Source of the DNA: an uncultured Vicinamibacterales bacterium
Lineage (GTDB): Bacteria > Acidobacteriota > Vicinamibacteria > Vicinamibacterales > UBA8438
Assembly (NCBI GenBank): GCA_958295905.1
Contig: OY282382.1
Location: forward strand, 6,000,367-6,064,366
Length of the DNA: 64,000 nucleotides
Direction of reading: 5' to 3'
Position numbers and translations under genes: made by a program. The notes under the pieces are model-generated. The model was not told the origin of the DNA and searched no databases. It saw nothing but the letters and a program-made list of their open reading frames with translations. This document shows positions 47,003-55,640 of the stretch, piece after piece (the stretch's first letter is position 1; each line of letters begins with the position of its first letter).

Positions 47003-47206
47003 CCGGCAGGCTACGGGGCGCACGTCAGATTGTGAGACACCCTCTGCGTAGCCGTCCCACGCGCGGGCGCGTGCCCGGCAGGCTACGGGGCGCACGTCAG
47101 ATTGTGAGACGACTGCCCCTGGAACCTGCCGGTAGTTGCTCCCTGCGCCTGCGAGTTCGTCACGGCGCACGTCAGATTGTGAGACGACTGCCCCTGGAAC
47201 CTGCCA
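47003..47206 (+). repeat. Perfect 36-bp repeat pair, 36-bp spacer, plus a third partial copy
   Basis: Identical 36-bp copies at 47003-47038 and 47075-47110 (start CCGGCAGGCTACGG, end CAGATTGTGAGAC) enclose a 36-bp spacer. A third copy keeps only the last 20 bp of the repeat (47166-47185) and is followed by GACTGCCCCTGGAACCTGCC, also found after the second copy. A weaker relative is at about 46710-46745. Confidence 0.9.
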
Positions 47207-47212
47207 GAGTCG

Positions 47213-47360
47213 GCGATTTCGGTCCCGTTCCCGGCATCGAGGGCCCCGAACGGATTTCTTGGGCCTTGGCGCCACGGACGCCTCGGGAGCCAGCCGAGCG
47301 GGATAACCCCGGCGGCGGTGTCTCGCTCTCCCGACGTGCACCCCAGGCTCCGGGCGCGGT
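47213..47360 (+). repeat. Dispersed repeat, family D, copy 3
   Basis: See copy 2 (46744-46900). It ends about 150 bp before the sugar dehydrogenase start. Apart from these repeats, 46535-47508 shows no gene. Confidence 0.8.
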
Positions 47361-47508
47361 TGGTCCGCGCGGGCGGCCGGTGTAGGCTGTGGATCTGCTG
47401 CGCCCCGAGTCCCGCGTCCGAACGTCACGTTCCTCCGGCGACGGGCCGGCGGCGTTCGGGGGACGGGCGGCGGCGGCGCCCGTCGGCAACCCCGCTCGGA
47501 GGACAGCC

Positions 47509-48750
47509 ATGCATCGACCCGCCGCCCTGCTCCTGACCGCGACGACCCTGCCGCTCCTGGCGCCGCCCGCGCCCTGCGCCCAGGAACGCGAGCCGCAGCC
47601 CTTCGCGGCCCAGGGGATTCCCGCAGTGCCGTTGCCGGACGCGCCCCTCGTCTACGACACCGCGGCGGGAGAACGCATCCGGGTCTCGGTGGTGACGGCC
47701 GGGCTGACCTACCCCTGGGGGCTCGCGTTCCTCCCGGACGGCGGCGTGCTCGTCACCGAGCGGCTGGGGACGCTGCGGCAAATCCGCAGCGGCGTCCTCG
47801 ACCCGACCCCGATCGCCGGGGTCCCCGAGGTCCACACCGAGGCGGCGCTGGCGGGCCTCATGGACGTGGCGGCGCATCCCGGGTTCGCCGAGAACCGCTT
47901 CGTGTACCTCACCTACTCCAAGCCGACCGAGAGCGGGTCGACGGTCGCGCTGGCGCGGGGCCGCTTCGAGGGCGGGGCGCTGTCCGAGGTCCGCGACGTG
48001 TTCGTGGCCGACGCCGAGATGAACGGCGGCGCGTCGCGGCTGGCGTTCGCGCCGGACGGGACCCTCTACATGACGGTCGGCGGCGCGTTCGGGGGGCTGC
48101 GGCCGCTCGCCCAGGACCCGGCGAGCCACGTCGGCAAGGTGTTGCGGCTGCGCGACGACGGCGCGGCCCCCGGCGACAACCCGTTCGCGGGCCGGGAGGG
48201 CCACCGGCCCGAAGTGTTCTCGCTCGGCCACCGCAACCCCATGGGCCTGGCCATCCACCCCGAGACGGGCGAGGTGTGGGCAAGCGAGCACGCGCCGATG
48301 GGGGGCGACGAGGTCAACCGCATCCTGCCGGGCCGCAACTACGGCTGGCCCGAGGTCTCCTACTCGCGCGAGTACTACGGGCCGCGGGTGTCGGAACGGC
48401 CGTGGCAAGAGCACATGGAGCAGCCGGAGATCGTCTGGATCCCGTCCATCGCGCCCTCGGGGCTGGTGTTCTACAGCGGCGACCGGTTCCCGGCCTGGCG
48501 CGGCGACCTGTTCGCGGGCTCGCTGATGACCGCGCGGGTCGCCCGCACCGGCCACCTCGAGCGGATCGAGCTCAACCGGCAGGGGCTGGAACAGCGGCGG
48601 GAATGGCTGCTGGCGGATCTCCGGCAGCGCATCCGGGACGTCGAGCAGGGCCCCGACGGCCTGCTGTACGTGCTGACGGGGGGAAGCTTCCTCGGCCGCG
48701 ACCCCGCCCTCGGCGAAGCCGCCCTGCTCCGCATCGAGCCGGTCGACTGA
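47509..48750 (+). CDS. PQQ-type sugar dehydrogenase (glucose/sorbosone dehydrogenase family)
   Basis: A 413-residue exported six-bladed beta-propeller of the soluble aldose dehydrogenase type. A signal peptide at about 1-24 ends near CAQE. Family segments visible are LTYPWGLAFLPDGGVLVTERLGTLR, MDVAAHPGF, GASRLAFAPDGTLYMTVG, LGHRNPMGLAIHPETGEVW, EHAPMGGDEVN, GRNYGWPEVSY and IAPSGLVFY. The catalytic histidine is expected in the AHPGF or nearby loop. Electrons would go to the respiratory chain. ATG 47509 follows GGAGGA. Confidence 0.9.
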   Translation: MHRPAALLLTATTLPLLAPPAPCAQEREPQPFAAQGIPAVPLPDAPLVYDTAAGERIRVSVVTAGLTYPWGLAFLPDGGVLVTERLGTLRQIRSGVLDPTPIAGVPEVHTEAALAGLMDVAAHPGFAENRFVYLTYSKPTESGSTVALARGRFEGGALSEVRDVFVADAEMNGGASRLAFAPDGTLYMTVGGAFGGLRPLAQDPASHVGKVLRLRDDGAAPGDNPFAGREGHRPEVFSLGHRNPMGLAIHPETGEVWASEHAPMGGDEVNRILPGRNYGWPEVSYSREYYGPRVSERPWQEHMEQPEIVWIPSIAPSGLVFYSGDRFPAWRGDLFAGSLMTARVARTGHLERIELNRQGLEQRREWLLADLRQRIRDVEQGPDGLLYVLTGGSFLGRDPALGEAALLRIEPVD

Positions 48751-48752
48751 AC

Positions 48753-48839
48753 GGGCCGACCCGCGCGGGTTGAAGCATCCGATGTGCGGGACGCTGAACG
48801 CGGTACGGATGGGCCGGCCCGCGCCCCGCTGAAGCATCC
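48753..48839 (+). repeat. Short direct repeat behind the sugar dehydrogenase
   Basis: GGGCCGACCCGCGCGGGTTGAAGCATCC-like sequence occurs at 48753 and 48811 (58 bp apart). The first begins three bases after the stop codon. Confidence 0.7.
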
Positions 48840-48950
48840 TCACGCCTTGTCAGGCACGGGCGTTCTTTGCCCACGAGCGCTCTTGAGCCGCCGGCACCCT
48901 CTCCGCGCTCGGGGCGACGCGGGGTTTCACCACGGGCGGCCGGGAACGGC
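48835..48950 (-). repeat. Dispersed intergenic repeat, family B, copy 4
   Basis: Inverted relative of the copies at 5155, 12238 and 19143 (minus strand: GTGGTGAAACCCCGCGTCGC, GGGCAAAGAACGCCCGTGCC). Confidence 0.75.
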
Positions 48951-49115
48951 CCGGAACAAGAACGTCGGGAATGCCGCGGCGGCTGCGGTGCCTTGAAACG
49001 GGCGCCAGCCCCCCGGGACCGCCGCACGGGAGCGCCCCGGGGACGGATGCCGGAGGAACCCCCGGAAACGGCACGGAACAAGAACGTCGGGAACGCCGCG
49101 ATCGCGACGACAAAA
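48948..49115 (+). repeat. 40-bp direct repeat, copies 122 bp apart
   Basis: GGAACGGCCCGGAACAAG followed by AACGTCGGGAATGCCGC at 48943 recurs as GGCACGGAACAAGAACGTCG near 49069. Nothing else is recognised in this gap until the sigma-54 promoter. Confidence 0.7.
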
Positions 49116-49236
49116 ATGTCGATTCCCGCGCCTTCCTTATCCCCCGCTCCAAACCCACCCCACCCCCACAAAAGTTAGCGCTACGCGGGGGAAAAGCGCC
49201 CTCTCCGGCCTCGCCGGATCACAGGGCCGCGGGAAA

Positions 49237-49252
49237 CGGCACGCATCTTGCT
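49237..49252 (+). promoter_or_regulatory. Sigma-54 (-24/-12) promoter of the porin-urt block
   Basis: CGGCACGCATCTTGCT: GG at 49238-49239 and GC at 49250-49251 with ten bases between, matching TGGCACG-N4-TTGCW at all but the first base. It lies 55 bp before the porin ATG. Nitrogen control through NtrC is the usual logic for urea uptake. I did not find a clear NtrC-box upstream. Confidence 0.75.
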
Positions 49253-49306
49253 CTGCAATATTGCCGCAACCGAGGCCCACGGCCTCCCGGCAACCCGCAC
49301 GGCGCA

Positions 49307-50464
49307 ATGGAGGGCCCTCGTTCAGTGCTCAGTCACAGACACAGATACCGTAGCAACCGCGTCCGGCGCAGGCGGCGCGGCCACCCCGCGGCGGCGCTCG
49401 TCGTGGCGCTGGCCGGCTGGATCGGCACGGCGGGTCCGCTCCACGCCCAGGACGCCGAGGGCGAAGAGCCGGCCCCGCCCCCGCCGATCTCGATCGGCGG
49501 AGGCCTGCAGACCAGCTTCCTGCACCGGACCTCGGACGACGCCGACGCCTCGCAGCACTTTCGGGTCAACAGCCTGCGCATGTACCTGAACGGGGCGGCC
49601 ACCAGCAAGATCAAGTTCATGGTGAACACCGACATCGCCTACGGCGGCTCGCTGGGCGCGCCGGGCCCTCAGGACACCGGGTTCCAGATTCTCGACGCCG
49701 TCGCCCAGTTCGAGATGTCGGACACGTTCAACGTCTGGGTGGGGCGCTTCCTGCCGCCGAGCGACCGCGCCAACCTCTACGGTCCGTTCTACGCGCACCA
49801 CTGGGCGGTTTACGCGGACGGGGTCCAGGACGGCTATCCCTTCGTCTTCCAGGGGCGGGACAACGGCGCCGCCTGGTGGGGCCAGTTCGACAAGGTCAAG
49901 CTGTCGGCGGGCGCGTTCGACGGCCTGTCCGCGACCGGCAACTCGTCGCTCATCGGGGCGGGCCGCATCCAGGTGGACTTCTGGGACGCCGAGCCGGGGT
50001 ACTACCTGAACAGCACCTACTACGGCGAGAGGAACCTCCTCGCCATCGGCCTCGCCGGGCAGACCCAGGCCGACGCCGGGTCCGCCTACTCCGCCGACTT
50101 CCTCGTGGAGCGCAAAGTCGCCGGCGGCGGCGCGGTGTCCCTCGAAGCCGAGTGGGCCCGCTACGACCAGCTCGGCGGCTACGACCCGCGGTACCTCACG
50201 AACGACGGCGGCTATCTCCTCGCCGCCTACCTCTTTCCCCAACGCGTCGGCGACGGCCGGTTCGAGGTGCTCGGCAAGTACGCCCGCGCCCGGTTCCGGG
50301 AGGGCATGACCCCCGACTACGACCAGACGACGACCGAATTCAACCTCAACTACGTCATCCGGCAGTTCAACGCGCGCGTGATGATCTTCGTCAAGGACAC
50401 CGCCTATACCGCCGTCAACCCCGACGACATCCAGGTCGGGGTCGGGCTGCAGTTGCAGATGTAG
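49307..50464 (+). CDS. Outer-membrane porin (OprO/OprP-like)
   Basis: A 385-residue beta-barrel protein. A basic N-terminus and signal peptide (AALVVALAGWIGTAGPLHAQ, about 28-48) are followed by a short linker, then alternating hydrophobic/polar strands typical of phosphate-selective-porin-like proteins (FRVNSLRMYLNGAATSKIKFMVNTDIAYGG, FNVWVGRFLPPSDRAN). The C-terminus ends in a strand without the usual final aromatic residue (VGVGLQLQM). It lies directly ahead of urtA under the sigma-54 promoter, so passage of urea or amides through the outer membrane is a fair inference. Confidence 0.82.
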   Translation: MEGPRSVLSHRHRYRSNRVRRRRRGHPAAALVVALAGWIGTAGPLHAQDAEGEEPAPPPPISIGGGLQTSFLHRTSDDADASQHFRVNSLRMYLNGAATSKIKFMVNTDIAYGGSLGAPGPQDTGFQILDAVAQFEMSDTFNVWVGRFLPPSDRANLYGPFYAHHWAVYADGVQDGYPFVFQGRDNGAAWWGQFDKVKLSAGAFDGLSATGNSSLIGAGRIQVDFWDAEPGYYLNSTYYGERNLLAIGLAGQTQADAGSAYSADFLVERKVAGGGAVSLEAEWARYDQLGGYDPRYLTNDGGYLLAAYLFPQRVGDGRFEVLGKYARARFREGMTPDYDQTTTEFNLNYVIRQFNARVMIFVKDTAYTAVNPDDIQVGVGLQLQM

Positions 50465-50493
50465 CGATCCGTTCATAACAAAGGAGCCAAACC

Positions 50494-51798
50494 ATGAAAC
50501 TCAGGCATGCCTGTCTCGTCGCCGTAGTCACCGCCGCCCTCACCGGGTGCGGCGGGGCCGGCGGCGACTCCGCGCCGGGCGCCGCCGGCGATCCCATCAA
50601 GGTCGGCGTCCTGCACTCGCTCTCGGGCACCATGGCCATCAGCGAAACGACGTTGAAAGACACCATCCTGATGATGGTCGAGGCGCAGAACGCCCAGGGC
50701 GGCCTGCTCGGGCGGCCGGTCGAGGCGGTGGTCGTCGATCCCGCGTCGGACTGGCCGCTGTTCGCCGAGCGGGCGCGCGAGCTGCTGGAATCCGAGCAGG
50801 TCGACGTCGTGTTCGGCTGCTGGACCTCGGTGTCGCGGAAATCCGTGCTGCCGGTGTTCGAGGAGAACAACGGCCTGCTCTTCTACCCCGTCCAGTACGA
50901 AGGCGAGGAGTCGTCGAAGAACGTCATCTACACCGGCGCCGCCCCGAACCAGCAGGCGATCCCCGCCGTCGACTATCTGATGAACGAGGTCGGCATCGAG
51001 CGCTGGGTGCTGGAAGGCACCGACTACGTCTATCCCCGCACCACCAACCGCATTCTCGAGGCGTACCTGAAGCAGCAGGGCGTGGCGGACGACGACATCG
51101 ACATCAACTACACCCCCTTCGGGCACTCCGACTGGCAGACCCGCGTGTCCGCCATCCGCCGCTTCGGGTCGGCCGGCAAGCCGACCGCGGTGGTGTCCAC
51201 CATCAACGGCGACGCCAACGTCCCGTTCTATCTGGAGCTCGCGAACCAGGAGGTCTCGGCCGACGACATTCCCGTCGTGGCGTTCTCGGTGGGCGAAGAA
51301 GAGCTGTCGGGCCTCGACACCACCCCGCTCGTCGGGCACCTCGCCGCCTGGAACTACTTCCAGAGCGTGGACTCGCCGGCCAATGCGGAGTTCATCGCGC
51401 GATGGACGGAATTCGTCGATAATGCGGACCGGACCAGCAACGACCCCATGGAGGCCCACTACATCGGGTTCAACCTCTGGGCCCAGGCGGTGGAGAAGGC
51501 CGGCACCACGGACGTCGACGCGGTGCTGGCGGCGCTGCCGGGCACGGAGACGCCCAACCTGACCGGCGGCATCGCGCGGGTTCTGCCCAACCACCACATC
51601 ACCAAGCCGGTGTACATCGGCGAGGTGCAGGCGAACGGCCAGTTCGACGTGGTCTGGCAGACCGACGACACCGTGCCCGGCGACGCCTGGTCCGACTATC
51701 TGCCGGTGAGCCAGATCACGGAAGCGGACTGGGTGGAGCTGAACTGCGGAAACTTCAACACCGAGACCCAGGTGTGCTCCGGACAGAACTACGAGTAG
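50494..51798 (+). CDS. urtA: Urea ABC transporter substrate-binding lipoprotein
   Basis: Periplasmic urea receptor of the UrtABCDE importer. Of 434 residues, the lipobox is LTGC with C19, so it is probably a lipoprotein. The mature part is a Leu/Ile/Val-binding-like fold with UrtA signatures (IKVGVLHSLSGTMAISE, DPASDWPLFAERARELL, VFGCWTSVSRKSVLPVFEENNGLLFYPVQYEG). An AAAGGAG ribosome-binding site precedes ATG 50494. The last 38 codons are duplicated downstream between two REP-like hairpins. Its TAG stop starts the first hairpin. Confidence 0.95.
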   Translation: MKLRHACLVAVVTAALTGCGGAGGDSAPGAAGDPIKVGVLHSLSGTMAISETTLKDTILMMVEAQNAQGGLLGRPVEAVVVDPASDWPLFAERARELLESEQVDVVFGCWTSVSRKSVLPVFEENNGLLFYPVQYEGEESSKNVIYTGAAPNQQAIPAVDYLMNEVGIERWVLEGTDYVYPRTTNRILEAYLKQQGVADDDIDINYTPFGHSDWQTRVSAIRRFGSAGKPTAVVSTINGDANVPFYLELANQEVSADDIPVVAFSVGEEELSGLDTTPLVGHLAAWNYFQSVDSPANAEFIARWTEFVDNADRTSNDPMEAHYIGFNLWAQAVEKAGTTDVDAVLAALPGTETPNLTGGIARVLPNHHITKPVYIGEVQANGQFDVVWQTDDTVPGDAWSDYLPVSQITEADWVELNCGNFNTETQVCSGQNYE

Positions 51799-51827
51799 GC
51801 GTCTGCGCCGTGGAACGGCGCGGAATC
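51796..51827 (+). repeat. REP-like hairpin on the urtA stop codon
   Basis: TAGGCGTCTGCGCCG, GTGGAAC loop, GGCGCGGAATC. It is identical in its core to the copy at 51942, 146 bp further on. Confidence 0.85.
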
Positions 51828-51944
51828 GACGCTTGGTCCCACTATCTGCCGGTCAGCCAGATCACGGAAGCGGACTGGGTGGACCTGAATTGCGGAAACT
51901 TCAACACCGAGACCCAGGCGTGCGCCGGACAGAACTACGAGTAG
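51826..51944 (+). pseudogene. Duplicated 3' end of urtA
   Basis: A second copy of the last 38 codons of urtA (DAWSHYLPVSQITEADWVDL and onward to GQNYE-stop). Four residues are changed, three of them conservatively (D to H, E to D, V to A, S to A), and a few changes are silent. It has no start of its own. It is bounded on both sides by the same REP-like hairpin, giving a 146-bp tandem duplication. Confidence 0.9.
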
Positions 51945-51973
51945 GCGTCTGCGCCGTGGAACGGCGCGGAATC
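51942..51973 (+). repeat. REP-like hairpin upstream of urtB
   Basis: TAGGCGTCTGCGCCGTGGAA then CGGCGCGGAATCC, followed by a GGGGGGTTGGGCGG remnant of the usual tail. It starts on the stop codon of the duplicated urtA end and contains a possible GTG start for urtB (51956). Confidence 0.85.
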
Positions 51974-51985
51974 CGGGCGGGGGGG

Positions 51986-53686
51986 TTGGGCGGCGGTCGG
52001 AGCCGAGAGGCGACGACGGCCGGGCGGGCCGGGAGGTTCCCCGGCGGGCGGTGGCCCGCGTGGCTGCTGCTCGCCGGGTGCCTCGCCGCCCAGCCGGTCC
52101 CGGCGGCGGCGCAAACCGGCGACGACGCGTTCCGCGCGCTCGTCGGCGAATTCGCCGGCGCCAACTTCCGGCAGAAGGAAGCGATCGCGGAGCGACTGAT
52201 CGCCACCGGGCACGGCGGCGTCCGCGACGTGCTCACGGCCCTGCTCGAGGACCGGCTGTTCGAGCGCGGGGACGACCATCAGGTCTTCGTCGTAGAGTCG
52301 AACGACGAGCGCCTGACCGCCTACCAACTGCTCGATCCCGCCACCCTCGCACGCGTCGAGGCGGCGGCCCCCGAGCAACTGGAACGCATCATCACCAACA
52401 ACCGGCTCCGGCGGTTCCTCCGAACCGCGATCGCCCGGTTCGACGCGTCCGGCCCCGACCCCCGCGTACGCCTCGAAGCGGTGCGGGAGCTGCTGCGCCG
52501 TCTCGACGACGCCAACCTCGACGTGCTGCGCGGGCGGGCGGCGGTGGAGACCGACCCCGACGTCGCCTACGAGATCGAGACGGCGCTGTCGATCGAAGCG
52601 CTCGACGACGCGGACCCGCAGACCCGCCTCGACGCCGTCGAACGGCTCTCCGGCCGCCTGAACCCGGTCGTCCACAACCGTCTGTCGGCGTTGGTGGCGA
52701 CCACGGACGACGGCGGCTACGCCGAACCCGAGGAGGCCGTCCGCGCCGCCGCGGTCGACGCGCTGTGGCAGATCGACTCGCGGCGCAACGTCTACTCGGT
52801 GATCGAGACGGTGGCCTTCGGGCTGAGCCTGGGGTCGGTGCTGGTGCTGGTGGCCATCGGCCTCGCCATCACCTTCGGGGTCATGGGCGTGATCAACATG
52901 GCCCACGGCGAGCTGATGATGCTGGGGGCGTACACCACCTACGTCGTGCAGATGTGGATGCCGGACCACATCGGCGTCTCCCTGCTGGTGGCGGTGCCGG
53001 CGGCGTTCGCGGTCGCGGGATCGGCGGGCGTGCTCATCGAGCGGACGGTGATCCGGTTCCTCTACGGGCGCCCCCTGGAGACCCTGCTCGCGACGTTCGG
53101 CGTCAGCCTCGTGCTGCAGCAGCTCGTGCGGTCGGTGTTCTCGGCGAACAACCGGGCCGTGATCACCCCCGCGTGGATGAGCGGCACGCTGCGGTTCAAC
53201 GAGGCGTTCTCGCTTACCTACAACCGCGTATACATCGTCCTGTTCGCCCTGGTCGTGTTCGCCCTCGTGCTGGCGGTGCTGCGGTATACGCGCCTCGGGC
53301 TCGACATCCGCGCCGTCTCCCAGAACCGCGCCATGGCCCGGGCGATGGGGGTCCGGACCGAGCGGGTCGACGCGATGACCTTCGGCCTCGGCGCGGGGAT
53401 CGCCGGGGTCGCGGGGGTGGCCCTGACCCAGCTCACCAACGTGGGGCCCAACCTCGGCCAGTCCTACATCGTCGACTCGTTCATGGTCGTGGTGTTCGGC
53501 GGGGTCGGCAACCTGTGGGGCACCCTGATCGGCGGCATGTCGCTGGGCATCGTCAACAAGCTGCTCGAGCCGTTCGCGGGCGCCGTGCTCGGCAAGATTC
53601 TGGTGCTCGTCGCCCTCATCCTCTTCATCCAGCGCCACCCCCGCGGGCTGTTCCCCCAGACGGGACGGGCGGCGGAGAACACGTGA
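51986..53686 (+). CDS. urtB: Urea ABC transporter permease UrtB
   Basis: Inner-membrane channel subunit. From TTG 51986 there are 566 residues; GTG 51956 inside the REP-like hairpin would add ten. No ATG is available upstream of the signal peptide (WPAWLLLAGCLAAQPVPAAAQ). UrtB-type proteins carry a periplasmic helical-repeat domain before the membrane part, seen here at about 35-265. The branched-chain-type permease domain follows (GVMGVINMAHGELMMLGAYTTYV, GLDIRAVSQNRAMARAMGV, TNVGPNLGQSYIVDSFMVVVFGGVGNLWGT). It overlaps urtC by one base. Confidence 0.92.
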   Translation: MGGGRSREATTAGRAGRFPGGRWPAWLLLAGCLAAQPVPAAAQTGDDAFRALVGEFAGANFRQKEAIAERLIATGHGGVRDVLTALLEDRLFERGDDHQVFVVESNDERLTAYQLLDPATLARVEAAAPEQLERIITNNRLRRFLRTAIARFDASGPDPRVRLEAVRELLRRLDDANLDVLRGRAAVETDPDVAYEIETALSIEALDDADPQTRLDAVERLSGRLNPVVHNRLSALVATTDDGGYAEPEEAVRAAAVDALWQIDSRRNVYSVIETVAFGLSLGSVLVLVAIGLAITFGVMGVINMAHGELMMLGAYTTYVVQMWMPDHIGVSLLVAVPAAFAVAGSAGVLIERTVIRFLYGRPLETLLATFGVSLVLQQLVRSVFSANNRAVITPAWMSGTLRFNEAFSLTYNRVYIVLFALVVFALVLAVLRYTRLGLDIRAVSQNRAMARAMGVRTERVDAMTFGLGAGIAGVAGVALTQLTNVGPNLGQSYIVDSFMVVVFGGVGNLWGTLIGGMSLGIVNKLLEPFAGAVLGKILVLVALILFIQRHPRGLFPQTGRAAENT

Positions 53687-54786
53687 TGAAGACGCCCGCC
53701 CTGCGCCTGCCGGCGGCCGTCGCGGATCGCGTCAGCGTGGCGTTCCTCGGCTCGCTGGCGGCGGTGGCGGTGGCCGCGCCGCTCCTCAACCTGGCCGTGC
53801 CCGAGTCGTCGCCGCTCCATCTGTCGAGCTACGCCGTCGGCCTCATCGGCAAGTATCTCTGCTATGCGACGCTCGCCCTCGCGGTCGACTTCATCTGGGG
53901 CTACTGCGGCATCCTGAGCCTCGGCCACGCGGCGTTCTTCTCCCTCGGGGGCTATGCGATGGGGATGTACCTCATGCGCCGGATCGGCGCCCGGGGCGTC
54001 TACGGGAACCCCGACCTTCCCGACTTCATGGTGTTCCTGAATTGGACCGAACTGCCGTGGTTCTGGTACGGCTTCGACCGGTTCTGGTTCGCCCTCGTCA
54101 TGGTGGCGCTGGTCCCCGGCGCCCTCGCGTTCGTCTTCGGATGGCTGGCGTTCCGATCGCGGGTCACCGGCGTCTATCTCTCGATAATCACCCAGGCCCT
54201 CACCTACGCCCTGATGCTCGCGTTCTTCCGGAACGACATGGGCTTCGGCGGCAACAACGGCTTCACCGACTTCAAGGACATCCTCGGGTTCGACCTGCAG
54301 AGCGACGCCACCCGCTCGGCCCTGCTCGCCGCGACCGCCGTCGCCCTCGGGGCCAGCTACTGGGTCTGCCGGGCCGTCCTCGGGTCGCGGACCGGCCGGG
54401 TGCTGCGCGCGATCCGCGACGCCGAGAGCCGCACCCGGTTCCTCGGGTACCGGGTGCAGGACTACAAGCTCTGGGTGTTCGTCCTCTCGGCGGTGCTCGC
54501 GGGGGTGGCGGGGGCGTTGTACGTGCCGCAGGTGGGCATCATCAATCCCAGCGAGTTCGAGCCCATCAACTCCATCGAGGTGGTCATCTGGGTGGCGGTG
54601 GGGGGCCGCGGGACGCTGTGGGGCGCGGCGGCGGGGGCGGTGCTCGTGAACTACGCGAAGACCTGGTTCACGGGGGCGCTGCCCGACGTGTGGCTGTACG
54701 CGCTCGGCGCGATGTTCGTCGGGGCCACCCTGTTCCTGCCCCGCGGGCTCGCCGGCCTGCTGCCCGTCCGGAGCCGGGACGCATGA
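53686..54786 (+). CDS. urtC: Urea ABC transporter permease UrtC
   Basis: Second inner-membrane subunit, 366 residues, with about ten hydrophobic segments. Diagnostic segments are WGYCGILSLGHAAFFSLGGYAMGMYLM, GVYLSIITQALTYALMLAFFRNDMGFGGNNG, RAIRDAESRTRFLGYRVQDYKLWVF and EVVIWVAVGGRGTLWG. ATG 53686 overlaps the urtB stop; GTG 53683 is directly in front and also possible. Its end overlaps urtD by ATGA. Confidence 0.95.
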   Translation: MKTPALRLPAAVADRVSVAFLGSLAAVAVAAPLLNLAVPESSPLHLSSYAVGLIGKYLCYATLALAVDFIWGYCGILSLGHAAFFSLGGYAMGMYLMRRIGARGVYGNPDLPDFMVFLNWTELPWFWYGFDRFWFALVMVALVPGALAFVFGWLAFRSRVTGVYLSIITQALTYALMLAFFRNDMGFGGNNGFTDFKDILGFDLQSDATRSALLAATAVALGASYWVCRAVLGSRTGRVLRAIRDAESRTRFLGYRVQDYKLWVFVLSAVLAGVAGALYVPQVGIINPSEFEPINSIEVVIWVAVGGRGTLWGAAAGAVLVNYAKTWFTGALPDVWLYALGAMFVGATLFLPRGLAGLLPVRSRDA

Positions 54787-55640
54787 CCGCCGACCCCCGG
54801 CGCGGCGATCCCCGGCCCGGTGACGCCGGCGCGGCCGCGAACCGGCGCGACGCCTGGCGCGGGAAACGCGAGGCGGCGGCGCGGCGGCAGCCGTCGGTGC
54901 TGACCGGCGACGTCCTCTACCTGCAGCAGGTGACGGTGAGCTTCGACGGCTTCAAGGCCCTCGACGACCTCACCCTGCACGTCGACCCCGGCGAGCTGCT
55001 CTGCGTGATCGGACCGAACGGCGCCGGCAAGACCACGATGATGGACGTCGTCACCGGCAAGACCCGGCCCGACGCGGGGCGGGTGTTCTTCGGGAACCAG
55101 ATCAACCTGCTGACGATGAGCGAGCCGGAGATCGCCCAGGCGGGCATCGGCCGCAAGTTCCAGAAGCCGACGGTGTTCGACTTCCTCACCGTGTTCGAGA
55201 ACCTCGAGCTCGCCCTCGCCGGCGAGAAGTCGTTCTGGCGCACCTTCTTCGCCCGCCTGACTTCCCGGGACCGCGAGCGCATCGACGAGGCGCTCGAGAC
55301 CACCGGGCTGGCGTCGAAACGCGGGTCCCCGGCCGGCACCCTCGCCCACGGCCAGAAGCAGTGGCTCGAGATCGGCATGCTGCTGATGCAGGAGCCGAAG
55401 CTGCTGCTGGTGGACGAGCCGGTCGCGGGCATGACCCCGCAGGAGACCGAGCGCACCGGCGAGCTGCTGCTGTCGCTCGCGGGGCGGCACTCGGTGGTCG
55501 TCGTCGAGCACGACATGGAGTTCGTGCGGTCGATCGCGCGGCGGGTGGCGGTGCTGCACGAGGGACGGGTGCTGGCCGAGGGCGGCATGGACGCGGTGCA
55601 GTCGGACCCGCGCGTCATCGAGGTGTACCTGGGGGCATGA
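54783..55640 (+). CDS. urtD: Urea ABC transporter ATP-binding protein UrtD
   Basis: Cytoplasmic ATPase, 285 residues. A polar, Arg-rich extension of about 45 residues precedes the ABC domain. Walker A is GPNGAGKTT, Q-loop region GRKFQKPTVFDFLTVFENLELAL, signature-like TLAHGQKQWLEIGMLLMQEP and Walker B LLLVDEPVAGMT; the usual LSGGQ reads LAHGQ, as is normal for UrtD. It overlaps urtE by ATGA. Confidence 0.95.
   Translation: MTADPRRGDPRPGDAGAAANRRDAWRGKREAAARRQPSVLTGDVLYLQQVTVSFDGFKALDDLTLHVDPGELLCVIGPNGAGKTTMMDVVTGKTRPDAGRVFFGNQINLLTMSEPEIAQAGIGRKFQKPTVFDFLTVFENLELALAGEKSFWRTFFARLTSRDRERIDEALETTGLASKRGSPAGTLAHGQKQWLEIGMLLMQEPKLLLVDEPVAGMTPQETERTGELLLSLAGRHSVVVVEHDMEFVRSIARRVAVLHEGRVLAEGGMDAVQSDPRVIEVYLGA

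Noticed and set aside
44533-47206. A true CRISPR array
   Set aside because: No locus has more than two full repeats with a spacer, repeats differ between loci, and no cas gene is in the window. They are listed as repeat pairs and discussed only as CRISPR-like geometry.
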